DNA of 47,194 nt from Klebsiella pneumoniae (GCA_945865755.1 CAMBFS010000006.1:1-47194), one strand, 5' to 3'; shown: positions 32,291-40,937, counted from the stretch's first letter. The notes: generated by a model not told the origin, from the sequence alone. Translations and numbers: made by a program.

Positions 32291-33435
32291 CCCCGTGATT
32301 TCTTCACAAGTAAGTACAGCTCTCCTCGTTGAGACATGAGACCAGCTTCGGCTTCCGCCGCACTCCCCCAAAAAAGGTCGGCACGGCCTGGACCTTTGAT
32401 CGCCGCGCCTGCGTCCTGGAGTAAGACGAAACGAAAGAAGTCTTTCCAGGTTACGTGATTGGCCTCGGTCACCACTGGCCGTTTGGTATGAATGAACGCG
32501 AGACCGCCCGCGGGGTATATCGTGGGATCAACCGCTAGTGAACGTCCAGGCGTTAAGGGCACCCCGAGGCTGCCCAACGGACCATTCGGCACCAGTTGGA
32601 AAAAAATGTAGCGCGTATTCTGAAAAAGAATCGCGTCGCGTTCCTCCGGGTGACTTCGCAGATACTCCCGAATCGCCGGGGTTGTCGTACTCCCGGGTTG
32701 CAACTTCCCACTCTCCAAGAGCAGCTTGCCGATACTCTGATAGGGCCTGCCATTATCTCCCGCATAGCCCGCTCGCAGGTACGTCCCGCCTGGCAAGCGA
32801 ATCAGACCGGAGCCTTGGATATGCAGGAAAAATCGATCAATCGGATCGTCGAGCCACAGGAGTTCGTAGCCTTTTCCAGCCAGGGCATTCTCACCATCAA
32901 TTTCCTCACGCGCGAGGGAGCGCGCGGTCTCATCCACCGTGGGATCAGGTGGGCGATACAACGGATAGTGATACTGCTTGGTGCGCACGAGACTCCCGTT
33001 CAGGATCGGCTCGTGATAGCCAGTGAAAAGGACTGGAGCGGAGGATTGGAACACATCAAAATGTTGGTGGATCGCTGGTCCAAGGTCGGCCTCATCAGGG
33101 TGCTCCTGAAGGAGAGAAAGAAACAGATCCAGTCCGTCTCGCACCTGGCTGACCGAGACCTGTTGCCCATTCAACGCAAGCATCTCGGTCCCGCTTTTCT
33201 TACGGAGCGCGGTAAGGCTTTGTTGTATCGCTGTGGTGAGCGACGCGTGGTCGAGGTCATCGGCGGTGAAAGGCAGGGATTCTGACGAAACCGATTCGAG
33301 GGCGGCGGCTCCGACGTGCGGGTTAGAGACAACGATGAGCAGCATGACGAGCAAGACCGCTCGAAGCCATATTCGCGAGACGGCCCCAAGGCCGTTGCTC
33401 AGGCGTATCCATCGTTCGACTTTCCCACTCCACAT
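32284..33435 (-). CDS. mltA: MltA-type membrane-bound lytic murein transglycosylase
   Basis: 383 aa from ATG 33435 (GGAGG 12 nt upstream; an earlier GTG at 33468 is possible). N-terminal membrane or signal segment (about 22-44). The MltA barrel has LFTGYHEPILNGSL, KGYELLWLDDPIDRFFLHIQGSG (in parts) and the C-terminal 3D domain has GRSLAVDPTIYPAGG and LQDAGAAIKGPGRADLFWG with catalytic Asp. It cuts glycan strands to 1,6-anhydro ends in the periplasm. The stop codon lies in a heptamer array. No lipobox is evident, so anchoring is by the N-terminal helix. Confidence 0.93.
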   Translation of the reverse strand: MWSGKVERWIRLSNGLGAVSRIWLRAVLLVMLLIVVSNPHVGAAALESVSSESLPFTADDLDHASLTTAIQQSLTALRKKSGTEMLALNGQQVSVSQVRDGLDLFLSLLQEHPDEADLGPAIHQHFDVFQSSAPVLFTGYHEPILNGSLVRTKQYHYPLYRPPDPTVDETARSLAREEIDGENALAGKGYELLWLDDPIDRFFLHIQGSGLIRLPGGTYLRAGYAGDNGRPYQSIGKLLLESGKLQPGSTTTPAIREYLRSHPEERDAILFQNTRYIFFQLVPNGPLGSLGVPLTPGRSLAVDPTIYPAGGLAFIHTKRPVVTEANHVTWKDFFRFVLLQDAGAAIKGPGRADLFWGSAAEAEAGLMSQRGELYLLVKKSRGE

Positions 33436-33538
33436 GGCCCGCCCCCACCTCCACTCACACTGTGTCACAATGGCACAGTGGCTCGTCTTAAAGGAATCTA
33501 TTTTTGATCCCCCTCACCCTAGCCCTCTCCCATCCGGA

Positions 33539-33660
33539 CAATGGCATTAAGTTAAGGGGGAGACTGTCATTGCGAGGAGTCGGACGACGAAGCAATCTCC
33601 AACAAAACAAAGATTGCTTCGCTGCTCGCAATGACACGGTTGCTTAACTTAATGCCATTG
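33539..33660 (+). mobile_element. 122-bp MITE-like element, copy A
   Basis: Terminal inverted repeats CAATGGCATTAAGTTAAG / CTTAACTTAATGCCATTG, with a long internal palindrome (TGTCATTGCGAG ... CTCGCAATGACA; GAAGCAATC/GATTGCTTC around an AACAAAACAAA loop). Flanked by CCCATCCGGA (33529-33538) and CCCATCCGGG (33661-33670), a 9-bp target duplication. It has split an older CCCTCACCCTAGCCCTCTCCC-type repeat. No coding capacity. Confidence 0.9.
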
Positions 33661-33722
33661 CCCATCCGGGAGAGGGAATTTCTGCGCAAAAATACTGACG
33701 CGGAATTACGCGCAAGCTTCTC

Positions 33723-34904
33723 TTAACCGGCAGAGTACACGTGTTGTGCCGCGCTCACGCCGGCCCCAGGCGGATATCGGTGGCCTTGTTTTCGCAGGAT
33801 GTCTTCCAATGCGCTCAGCACCAACAAGACATTGCTCCGGGTACTCGACTCTCCCATCAGGCCGATGCGCCAGACCTTGCCACGTAACGGCCCCAGGCCC
33901 GCGCCGATTTCGATGTTGTACTCTTCCAACAGTTGCCGACGTACCGCGGCATCATCGACATTGGCGGGAATGGTCACACTGTTGAGCGTCCACAACCGAT
34001 GCCCTTCTTGGGCGGCCAGCGCCATCCCCATCGCGGCAAGGCCAGCGGCCAGGGCTTCATGATTGCGCTGATGGCGATGAAAGCGCACGGTCAACCCTTC
34101 TTCTTGAACGAGGCGTAGCGCTTCGCGCAGGGCGTAATTCATCGAGATGGGCGCGGTGTGGTGATAGACACGCTCTTCACCCCAGTATTTCTCGATCATG
34201 CTTACATCCAAATACCAGCTTTGCACTTTGGACTTTCGCTTGCGCAGAATGTCGAGCGCGGATTGATTGAAGGTGACAGGAGAGAGCCCAGGAGGACAAC
34301 TCAAGCACTTTTGCGTGCCGCTATAACAGGCATCAATGCCCCAGGCGTCGATCTGGACTGGGCAGCCACCGAGCGAGGTGACGGCATCGACCATGAAGAG
34401 CGCGCCAGCGTTGTGGATGATCGACGCCATCTCGTCGAGTGGTTGCCATGCGCCCGTGGATGTTTCCGCATGGACAAGCGCGACCAGTTTGGGCCGCCGA
34501 CAGCGACTCAGCGCTTCGCGCACCTGGTCGGGGGTAAACACGCGACCCCATTCGGCTTCCATCACTACGGGTGTGGCACCACACCGTTCCACGACATCCT
34601 TCATCCGTGTCCCGAACACGCCGTTGACGCCGATCACGGCTTCATCGCCAGGCTCGAGCAAATTGACGAAACACGCTTCCATGCCCGCGCTGCCGGTCCC
34701 GGAAATGGGGAACGTGAGGGCATTCTTGGTCTGAAACACGGCGCGCAGTAGGTCTTTCGTTTCTTCCATGATGCGGAGGAACTCAGGATCAAGGTGCCCG
34801 ACCAATGGGGTGGAAAGGGCTTTGAGCACGCGCGGATGCACGGCGCTCGGACCAGGACCCAACAAAATCCGTAGCGATGGGGCGAGTTCACCAACAGTTT
34901 CCAT
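33723..34904 (-). CDS. Class V aminotransferase (alanine/serine--glyoxylate type)
   Basis: 393 aa, AAGGA upstream of ATG 34904. PLP-dependent fold type I; ILLGPGPSAVHPRVL start, SGTGSAGMEA phosphate loop, VDAVTSLGG with the PLP-ring Asp, and Schiff-base Lys199 in YSGTQKCLSCPPGLSPV. The C-terminal GLGPLRGKVWRIGLMG is typical of AGT/SGAT. It converts glyoxylate to glycine with Ala or Ser as donor, feeding the glycine cleavage system encoded elsewhere in the window. Confidence 0.92.
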   Translation of the reverse strand: METVGELAPSLRILLGPGPSAVHPRVLKALSTPLVGHLDPEFLRIMEETKDLLRAVFQTKNALTFPISGTGSAGMEACFVNLLEPGDEAVIGVNGVFGTRMKDVVERCGATPVVMEAEWGRVFTPDQVREALSRCRRPKLVALVHAETSTGAWQPLDEMASIIHNAGALFMVDAVTSLGGCPVQIDAWGIDACYSGTQKCLSCPPGLSPVTFNQSALDILRKRKSKVQSWYLDVSMIEKYWGEERVYHHTAPISMNYALREALRLVQEEGLTVRFHRHQRNHEALAAGLAAMGMALAAQEGHRLWTLNSVTIPANVDDAAVRRQLLEEYNIEIGAGLGPLRGKVWRIGLMGESSTRSNVLLVLSALEDILRKQGHRYPPGAGVSAAQHVYSAG

Positions 34905-35003
34905 ACAATATCCTTCCGTACCATGAAGCCGAGAAAAGTGGCGATCACGCTAACATGAACATTTCGAGGGTGGAAGTGTGGGACGCGGGCGGAAGACGAA
35001 AAT

Positions 35004-35037
35004 CAAAAGGCAAAAGGCAAAAGGCAAAAGGCAAAAG
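35004..35037 (+). repeat. Heptamer array (AAAAGGC)n
   Basis: Nearly five perfect CAAAAGG units in the 261-bp spacer between the aminotransferase and the potassium-channel gene. The rest of that spacer holds no gene. Confidence 0.9.
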
Positions 35038-35127
35038 TAGAAAGATGTGGTCAAGACGAGATTCTTCACGCGGGCGGAGATTCGGTGCTGCAGAACGATC
35101 GAGATCCCAGTTTTTCCTCCTTGCGGT

Positions 35128-35171
35128 GGTGCGCAAAGCGCACCCTACTGACTACTGACTACTGACTACTG
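35128..35171 (-). repeat. Stem-loop plus heptamer array at the 3' end of the channel gene
   Basis: GGTGCGC-AAA-GCGCACC (35128-35144) is directly followed by nearly four CTACTGA units (35145-35171). Read on the gene strand, CAG-TAG-TCAGTAGTCAG supplies the stop of the channel gene, then the stem-loop follows; it might act as a terminator without T-run. Confidence 0.8.
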
Positions 35172-36167
35172 CCCCCGCACGCGTCGTTCGAGTTCTTTCA
35201 GTTGCGGGGCTTCGGCGAGCGCGATGAGACTATCGCCGACTTCAAGGATTTCCGTTGGCGCGGGATTCACCAGCATTTTCCCGGACGCGCGTTTGATCGC
35301 CACCACGATCACCCCGGGTTGCCCGTGCAGCCCAGTGTCACGCAAGGGCAGCCCTTTACACGGAGACGAGGCTGATACCCCGATCTCTTCCATTTGCAGC
35401 ACCAAACTCTGCGAATGGGTCGCGAGGTCAATAATATCAACGACAGCGGGTCGCAGTGCCGCTTGCGCCATCCGGTGTCCGCCCATCGCATACGGAGAGA
35501 TCACCTTGTCGGCTCCGGCACGGATCAACCGTCGTGTCGTGCGGTCGGCCTCCGCTCTGGCCACGATGAACAGGGACGCATTCAGCTCTCTTCCGGTGAG
35601 GGTCACAAACACATTGTCCGCGTCACTCGGGAGCGTGGCGAACAGCCCCTTGGCCTTCATAATCCCGGCTGCAACCAAGTCCTTCTCATCGGTCGCATCG
35701 CCTTGAACGGCGATATACTGCGCCGCCTCGGCTTCGCGAAGCCGTTCCTCTTGTTGCTCAAGCACGACAAACGCCACTGGCTTGGTGGCGAGCTCACGGC
35801 AGACCACTTCCCCGATCCGCCCAAACCCACAGACGATGTAATGATCCGTGAGCGCGTCAATCCGCTTCTGCATACGTCGCCTCCCAAAGAACTGTTGGAA
35901 TTCTCCCTCGACGACTTTCTCGACCACCGTCACGGCGGTGTAAAAGACGATCCCAATCCCACCTATGAGGAGCAGCATGGTGAAAATCTGCCCGCGCGTG
36001 CTTAACGGCTGCACTTCACGATAGCCCACCGTGGTCAAGGTAATGACAGTCATGTAGCACGCATCCAGCCATGAGTATTCCTCAATGAAGCGATACCCAA
36101 CGACGCCAGCCCCCACGACCAAGAGAAAGGCGAGGATCGCGCCACGGAGGCCGGAGAGCAACGTCAT
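35166..36167 (-). CDS. Two-helix potassium channel with TrkA/RCK domains
   Basis: 333 aa. Membrane helix 1 (about 8-27), pore loop with selectivity filter TTVGY (45-49), membrane helix 2 (about 58-82), then a cytoplasmic RCK_N Rossmann domain (IVCGFGRIGEVV, 111-122) and RCK_C (about 250-330). Gating by nucleotide, H+ or Ca2+ is typical for such channels. The start overlaps the end of an upstream histidine-kinase gene by 4 nt (ATGA), an uncommon pairing. The stop codon sits in a heptamer array. Confidence 0.93.
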   Translation of the reverse strand: MTLLSGLRGAILAFLLVVGAGVVGYRFIEEYSWLDACYMTVITLTTVGYREVQPLSTRGQIFTMLLLIGGIGIVFYTAVTVVEKVVEGEFQQFFGRRRMQKRIDALTDHYIVCGFGRIGEVVCRELATKPVAFVVLEQQEERLREAEAAQYIAVQGDATDEKDLVAAGIMKAKGLFATLPSDADNVFVTLTGRELNASLFIVARAEADRTTRRLIRAGADKVISPYAMGGHRMAQAALRPAVVDIIDLATHSQSLVLQMEEIGVSASSPCKGLPLRDTGLHGQPGVIVVAIKRASGKMLVNPAPTEILEVGDSLIALAEAPQLKELERRVRGQ

Positions 36168-37411
36168 GGGGTGCTCGTATCCGTACGCCCCTGGGGGAGC
36201 GCCACGATGAACGTCGTCCCCTGGCCTGGGCTGCTCGCATAGTCCAACGTCCCGCTGTGAGCATTCACAATTTGCCGGACGATTGGCAGCCCGAGCCCGG
36301 TTCCTTCGGCTTTCGTTGTCACGAATGGTTCAAGAATGTTGACCCCATACGGAATCCCGACCCCCGTATCCGTGACCTCAAGGAACACCTGATTGCCGGA
36401 GGTCCTCACTCGGACCGTCAAGGTCCCACCGCCAGGCATGGCTTCAACCGCGTTCTTACAGAGATTGAGGAGGACCTGTTGCAGTTTATCGCGGTCGCCG
36501 TGGATGAGCGGCAGGTCGGCGGCGAGCTGTCGTTCCACCACGATCTTCCTTTCCACATGGATCGGCGCCTCCGCCGCGAGGACATCTTCCACCACGGTGC
36601 GGATATCCATGAGGTGGAGATTCGGTGTCTGACGGCGAGAGAGCGCGCGAAACTCTTGGAGCAAGTTCGCGAGACGTGTCATTTGTCCAGTCAGGGACTG
36701 AAACGAGGAGCGGAGAGGCTCATCGCCAGCCAACTGTCCGAGCCGCCGCTGCAACAATTGCAGCGCGATCGACATACTGTTCAAGGGATTGCCGATCTCG
36801 TGGACAAGTGTCGCCGCCGTTGAGCCCACCATCGCGAGCCGCTCCCGTTCCAACAGCCGCTCCTGCATCTGCACTCGCTCGGAAATATCGCGGATGAACG
36901 CGGCGTAATGGACGTGGCCCTCGGCCCGCACTTCCGTCACCGACAGCTCAATGGGAAAGACTTCTCCATCCTTGCGTTTGCCGGAAACGGTGCGAATCTT
37001 CCCAATCGCGCGGGCTTCATGGGTCTGTTCGTACCGTTGCACATAGCGATCATGTTCGCCCGCGTATGGCTCTGGCATCAGACGCTGGAGCGGTTGGCCT
37101 TGGATTTCCGCGCGACTGTAGCCGAAGATCTTTTCCGCCGCCGGATTAAATATGGCCACGTGCCCGCGTTGATCGATGGAAATCACCGCATCCTGCGTGG
37201 TCTCGATTAGGCTGCGCAACCACGCCGCGGTCCCACGATGTTCGCTCATGTCAACAGAAACAGCGGAGGGCGACCGTAGCCTTTCCTCATCAGGTGATGG
37301 AGCAAGGAAGGGCGAAGCAGTGGCATCGGCACCGTGCCGCGTCGCGAGTTGCTGGCGTAACGATTCCAGCTCGGCGATCAATTGGGCTTTGGTCTTGCGG
37401 TGGTCACTCAT
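36164..37411 (-). CDS. PAS-domain sensor histidine kinase (soluble)
   Basis: 415 aa. N-terminal coiled-coil (about 5-25), PAS domain (about 63-180, with FNPAAEKIFGYSRAEI), HisKA with phospho-accepting His204 in HEIGNPLN, and HATPase: N-box NLCKNAVEAM (Asn320), G1 DTGVGIP and G2 GTGLGLPIV. No transmembrane segment, so it senses an internal signal. No response regulator is nearby. Its stop overlaps the start of a potassium channel gene (ATGA), implying co-production and perhaps a joint role in ion or redox homeostasis. Confidence 0.93.
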   Translation of the reverse strand: MSDHRKTKAQLIAELESLRQQLATRHGADATASPFLAPSPDEERLRSPSAVSVDMSEHRGTAAWLRSLIETTQDAVISIDQRGHVAIFNPAAEKIFGYSRAEIQGQPLQRLMPEPYAGEHDRYVQRYEQTHEARAIGKIRTVSGKRKDGEVFPIELSVTEVRAEGHVHYAAFIRDISERVQMQERLLERERLAMVGSTAATLVHEIGNPLNSMSIALQLLQRRLGQLAGDEPLRSSFQSLTGQMTRLANLLQEFRALSRRQTPNLHLMDIRTVVEDVLAAEAPIHVERKIVVERQLAADLPLIHGDRDKLQQVLLNLCKNAVEAMPGGGTLTVRVRTSGNQVFLEVTDTGVGIPYGVNILEPFVTTKAEGTGLGLPIVRQIVNAHSGTLDYASSPGQGTTFIVALPQGRTDTSTP

Positions 37412-37546
37412 ACGTTAGTCGAGGTATACGCGATGAGAATCGCGTAAGGAAGAGTGAACAGTAGCGAGTGGGGAGTGCGGAATCCGCCCTGACGCCTGAC
37501 AACCGAGGACTGCCACTCTGGAGCGGGGAAGAGCGGCCCTACAGGG

Positions 37547-37668
37547 CAATGGCATTAAGTTAAGCAACCGTGTCATTGCGAGCAGCGAAGCAATCTTTGT
37601 TTTGTTGGAGATTGCTTCGTCGTCCGACTCCTCGCAATGACAGTCTCCCCCTTAACTTAATGCCATTG
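37547..37668 (-). mobile_element. 122-bp MITE-like element, copy B (inverted)
   Basis: Exact inverse complement of copy A over all 122 bp. Flanked by perfect 10-bp duplications CCCTACAGGG (37537-37546 and 37669-37678). Lies between the histidine kinase and thiD genes. The remaining parts of the 290-bp spacer hold no gene. Confidence 0.95.
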
Positions 37669-37701
37669 CCCTACAGGGTAGCGAAGGGAGTGTTCCCCTG
37701 C

Positions 37702-38496
37702 TCACTCCAACAGAAAACCCGCGCGATGGTTCAGCGGAGCGTGCCCTTGGCCGATCAGGACACCAGCGCTCATCGCGCGAGTCACAAACGTTTTCGCGGT
37801 ACTCACCGCCTCCGCCACGGGCTGCCCTTTCGCGAGTGCCGCTGTGATCGCCGCTGAGAATGTGCAACCCGCGCCGTGCGTGCAGACCGTATCAAACTTC
37901 GCCGACACATACGCGCGAAATCCACTGCCGTCATACAGCAAGTCACAGGCTTCCTCTTCCAAATGGCCGCCTTTGACGACGACGTATCGAGGTCCCAGTG
38001 CTTTGATGCGACGAGCGGCTTCTTCCATGCTGGGCCGGTCATGCACGTCCATGTTCGCCAGCAGACCCGCTTCATGCAGGTTCGGAGTGACCACCAATGC
38101 GAGCGGGAGCAAAGTTTCAGCGAGGACCTTACGCGCTTCTTCGCGCAGCAGCGGATGCCCGCCTTTGGCCACCATTACTGGATCAACCACAAGCTGGCAC
38201 AGCCCGTATTCCTGGATTTTCCGGCTCACCGCCTGGACGAGCGGAATTGAGGACAGCATCCCGGTCTTGGCCGCGTGCGTGCCAATATCGGAGAGCACGC
38301 TATCAAGTTGTTGAGCGACGAACTCAGGCGGCAACTCGACGACACCTTGGACGCCTAGAGTGTTCTGCGCGGTCACCGCGGTGATGACGCTGGTGCCGTA
38401 GACATCAAGCGCCATGAAGGTCTTGAGATCCGCTTGAATCCCAGCGCCACCGCCGCTATCGGAACCGGCTATGGTCAAGGCTTTTGCGATAGACAT
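37702..38496 (-). CDS. thiD: Hydroxymethylpyrimidine/phosphomethylpyrimidine kinase
   Basis: 264 aa, normal length. It phosphorylates HMP and HMP-P for thiamine synthesis. N-terminal KALTIAGSDSGGGAGIQADL, VVDPVMVAKGG, VVKGGHL and the ATP/anion-hole THGAGCTFSAAI with the catalytic Cys region are all present. It follows the PHP gene after 9 nt, probably co-transcribed. No TPP riboswitch is visible before it. Confidence 0.95.
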   Translation of the reverse strand: MSIAKALTIAGSDSGGGAGIQADLKTFMALDVYGTSVITAVTAQNTLGVQGVVELPPEFVAQQLDSVLSDIGTHAAKTGMLSSIPLVQAVSRKIQEYGLCQLVVDPVMVAKGGHPLLREEARKVLAETLLPLALVVTPNLHEAGLLANMDVHDRPSMEEAARRIKALGPRYVVVKGGHLEEEACDLLYDGSGFRAYVSAKFDTVCTHGAGCTFSAAITAALAKGQPVAEAVSTAKTFVTRAMSAGVLIGQGHAPLNHRAGFLLE

Positions 38497-38505
38497 GGGG
38501 GTATC

Positions 38506-39192
38506 TCACGGAAACATCCGCATCTGTCCAACATGCAACCCCTGGCCAGGTGCATAGCGACCGGCGCGTAGTTCCCCGACTAATTCCTGAACGGTGGAGA
38601 CGGTGCGTTCCAGCACGGTGACCGCGCAGCCGACCGACGGATGCGAATGGCTGTCACTCCCCCCTACCCCTTTCTTGCCAAGGTGTTGCGCCACTGCGTG
38701 CGCATAGAGATTCTCTTGTTCCGAGCACGCGCCGTTGATGACTTCAATTTCATCAATGTACTGCAAGACTTCGAGCGCTTGGTAGCCGGAGACGGGATCA
38801 TTCGCGTCGATCGCTGGCGTCTTGTGGATGAACTGAAATCGCGGGTCGAGCTTGTAGCGAAACGGATGATTGGCGATGAGAAAACCCCCGACGTCATCAA
38901 TCACCTTGCGGAGTTGTTTCACCTTATAGATGCCACCAATATATTGCTTGAGTCCGAACGCCCCCACGTGGCCCCATTCGGTGGTCACTTCGATGCCGCG
39001 AAAAATCGTGACGCCGTGCTCGCGGGCGTAGTCGTCAATCTTGGTGTCGTCCCACGCATTGTCGTGCTCGGTAATGCACAAGCCTTCGAGCCCGATCTTT
39101 TGCGCTTGGTCGATCATCGCGAAGGGGTCCATGTTGCTGTCCGCGCTTCCGCGCGTGGTATGGGTGTGAAAGTCAATCCGCATCCCGTCCAT
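38506..39192 (-). CDS. PHP-domain phosphoesterase
   Basis: 228 aa from ATG 39192 (AGGAAC about 7 nt upstream). PHP metal-binding motifs: HTHTT after MDGMRIDF, EHDNAWDD, a Glu in GIEVTTEWG, ANHPFR and GSDSHSHPSVG. Single-domain PHP proteins hydrolyse phosphoesters such as histidinol phosphate or nucleotide 3',5'-bisphosphates; the substrate here is unknown. It is upstream of thiD on the same strand. Confidence 0.88.
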   Translation of the reverse strand: MDGMRIDFHTHTTRGSADSNMDPFAMIDQAQKIGLEGLCITEHDNAWDDTKIDDYAREHGVTIFRGIEVTTEWGHVGAFGLKQYIGGIYKVKQLRKVIDDVGGFLIANHPFRYKLDPRFQFIHKTPAIDANDPVSGYQALEVLQYIDEIEVINGACSEQENLYAHAVAQHLGKKGVGGSDSHSHPSVGCAVTVLERTVSTVQELVGELRAGRYAPGQGLHVGQMRMFP

Positions 39193-39291
39193 AAGCGTTC
39201 CTGCTCCGTTCCTTACAATTTTAGAATGGCTTCCCATAGCCTATGCGCTTATGAGGGGCAAGGAGGACGAGAACATGGGAGCCCTGTGGGG

Positions 39292-39413
39292 CAATGGCAT
39301 TGAGTTAAGGGGGAGACTGTCATTGCGAGGAGTCGGACGACGAAGCAATCTCCAACAAAACAAAGATTGCTTCGCTGCTCGCAATGACACGGTTGCTTAA
39401 CTTAATGCCATTG
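39292..39413 (+). mobile_element. 122-bp MITE-like element, copy C
   Basis: Differs from copy A at a single position (A to G in the left inverted repeat). Flanked by perfect 10-bp duplications CCCTGTGGGG (39282-39291 and 39414-39423). Same orientation as copy A. Confidence 0.95.
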
Positions 39414-39454
39414 CCCTGTGGGGATGGGGATGAGGCATCATCCCCAATTGGCGG

Positions 39455-39479
39455 AGAGACGCCCCAGCGGGGCGTCTCT
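39455..39479. repeat. Perfect 11-bp stem palindrome, AGAGACGCCCC/GGGGCGTCTCT
   Basis: 11-bp perfect stem with a 3-nt loop, 130 bp before the CoA-transferase start. No T-run follows. It resembles the extragenic palindromes seen in many genomes rather than a terminator. Confidence 0.75.
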
Positions 39480-39610
39480 ACAATAAGGCATGACCGCGCT
39501 TGGACATCAAAATTTCCGAGGGTTTTGACCTCTACTCACCCCAATTGCCCTGTGCTACAGTCCGCACCAAATTACGGACGAACACTGTCACGTTTAAGGA
39601 GGAGTGCACT

Positions 39611-40828
39611 ATGCCATTGCCATTAGAGGGGATTCGGGTGCTGGACTGGACGATTTGGCAACAAGGACCAGTCTCAACCATGATGCTCGGCGACCTCGGG
39701 GCCGAGGTCATTAAAATCGAGGAGCGCGTCGGTGGGGACCCCGGGCGCGGCGTCATGAGTATCGGGGGAGCGTCAACGAGCGCGGCTGGGCAACGCAATT
39801 ACTATTTCGAGGTGAACAACCGTCACAAGAAGAGCCTCACGCTCAATCTCAAAACCCCTGAAGCGAAAGAGATCGTCTACAAACTGGTCGCGCAGTCCGA
39901 TGTCTTCGTGCAGAACTTTCGCAAGGGTGTCGCGGGCAAACTCGGCCTCGGCTATCAAACGCTTTCGCAGCATAATCCCAAACTCATCTACGCCAGCGCG
40001 ACTGGCTACGGACCGGAGGGGCCGGATTCTGGCGAGCCGTCCTTCGATTACATGGGGCTCGCGCGCTCTGGCATTATGAATGCCGTCGGCGAACCAGATA
40101 TGGACCCGCTCAGCATCACCGGTGGCATCGCGGATCAGATGGGCGCGATCATGCTGGCCTACGGGATTATGACCGCCCTCTATACCCGTGAACGGTTTGG
40201 TATTGGACAAGAGGTCGATTCCTCGCATCTGGGCAGCATGATGGCTTTGCAGGGCTTGAACCTGTCAAGTCGCCTGACGCTGGGGAAGGAGTTCCGCCGC
40301 TCGCATCGCACCAAAGCCCCCAATCCGCTGTGGAATCACTATAAGTGTAGCGATGGGAAATGGATTTGCTTGGCGATGATCCAAGCCGACCGCTACTGGC
40401 CGGATTTCTGCAAGGCGCTCGGCATCCAAAATTTAGAAAAAGACCCGAAGTTCGCCACCATGGCGATCCGGGGCAAGAACAGCGAGGAACTCATCCGTGC
40501 CCTCGACCAACGCTTCGCCTCGCAAACACGCGATGAATGGATGGCGATGCTGAAAAATGGCGGCGACTTCATTTATACGCTCGTCAACTCGATCAACGAT
40601 CTGCCAGACGATCCGCAAATGGTGGCGAATAACTACGTCGTGCCGTATGACCACCCGACCTGGGGACCCATCAAGGTCATGGGCATGCCAGTGCGCTTCA
40701 GCAAAACTCCGGGTGATCCCCGCGGCGCGGCCCCCGAATTCGGCGAGCATACCGAGCAGATTCTCGTGGACATGCTGGGCTACTCGTGGGAAGACATCGG
40801 CAGAATGAAGGAACAGGAAATCATCTAA
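39611..40828 (+). CDS. CaiB/BaiF-type (class III) CoA-transferase, copy 1
   Basis: 405 aa, AGGAGGAG upstream of ATG 39611. Family III CoA-transferase: GIRVLDWTIWQQGPVSTMMLGDLGAEVIKIE start (in parts), FVQNFRKGVAGKLGLGY, ATGYGPEGP, and the catalytic Asp probably in EPSFDYMGLARSG. C-terminal DPRGAAPEFGEHTEQIL. It moves CoA between a donor thioester and a carboxylic acid, often in degradation of unusual acids. About three-quarters identical by eye to the next gene, with identical length, indicating tandem duplication. Confidence 0.93.
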   Translation: MPLPLEGIRVLDWTIWQQGPVSTMMLGDLGAEVIKIEERVGGDPGRGVMSIGGASTSAAGQRNYYFEVNNRHKKSLTLNLKTPEAKEIVYKLVAQSDVFVQNFRKGVAGKLGLGYQTLSQHNPKLIYASATGYGPEGPDSGEPSFDYMGLARSGIMNAVGEPDMDPLSITGGIADQMGAIMLAYGIMTALYTRERFGIGQEVDSSHLGSMMALQGLNLSSRLTLGKEFRRSHRTKAPNPLWNHYKCSDGKWICLAMIQADRYWPDFCKALGIQNLEKDPKFATMAIRGKNSEELIRALDQRFASQTRDEWMAMLKNGGDFIYTLVNSINDLPDDPQMVANNYVVPYDHPTWGPIKVMGMPVRFSKTPGDPRGAAPEFGEHTEQILVDMLGYSWEDIGRMKEQEII

Positions 40829-40837
40829 ATCAATCGC

Positions 40838-40914
40838 GGATTGGGGATTGCGGATTCGCGATATTTACCGAGGAGAACTCAGCCCTCGGTCCCCGGTCTC
40901 CGGTCCTCGGTCCT
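40838..40914 (+). repeat. Two heptamer arrays between the CoA-transferase genes
   Basis: GGATTGG/GGATTGC/GGATTCG (40838-40858) begin 10 nt after the first gene's stop. Four CGGTCCT-type units (40887-40914) lie 24 nt before the second gene's start. Confidence 0.85.
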
Positions 40915-40937
40915 GTACGACAAAGGAGGAAGCCACC

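Larger units (their letters stand above)
39193..39610. other. Divergent spacer between PHP and CoA-transferase genes
   Basis: 418 bp without a gene. It holds MITE copy C with its target duplications (39282-39423) and a separate perfect palindrome at 39455-39479. Promoters for both flanking genes should lie here but none is clear enough to place. Confidence 0.6.

Noticed and set aside
38497..38505. TPP riboswitch before thiD
   Set aside because: Only 9 nt separate thiD from the PHP gene stop; no THI-box sequence was found before the PHP gene either.
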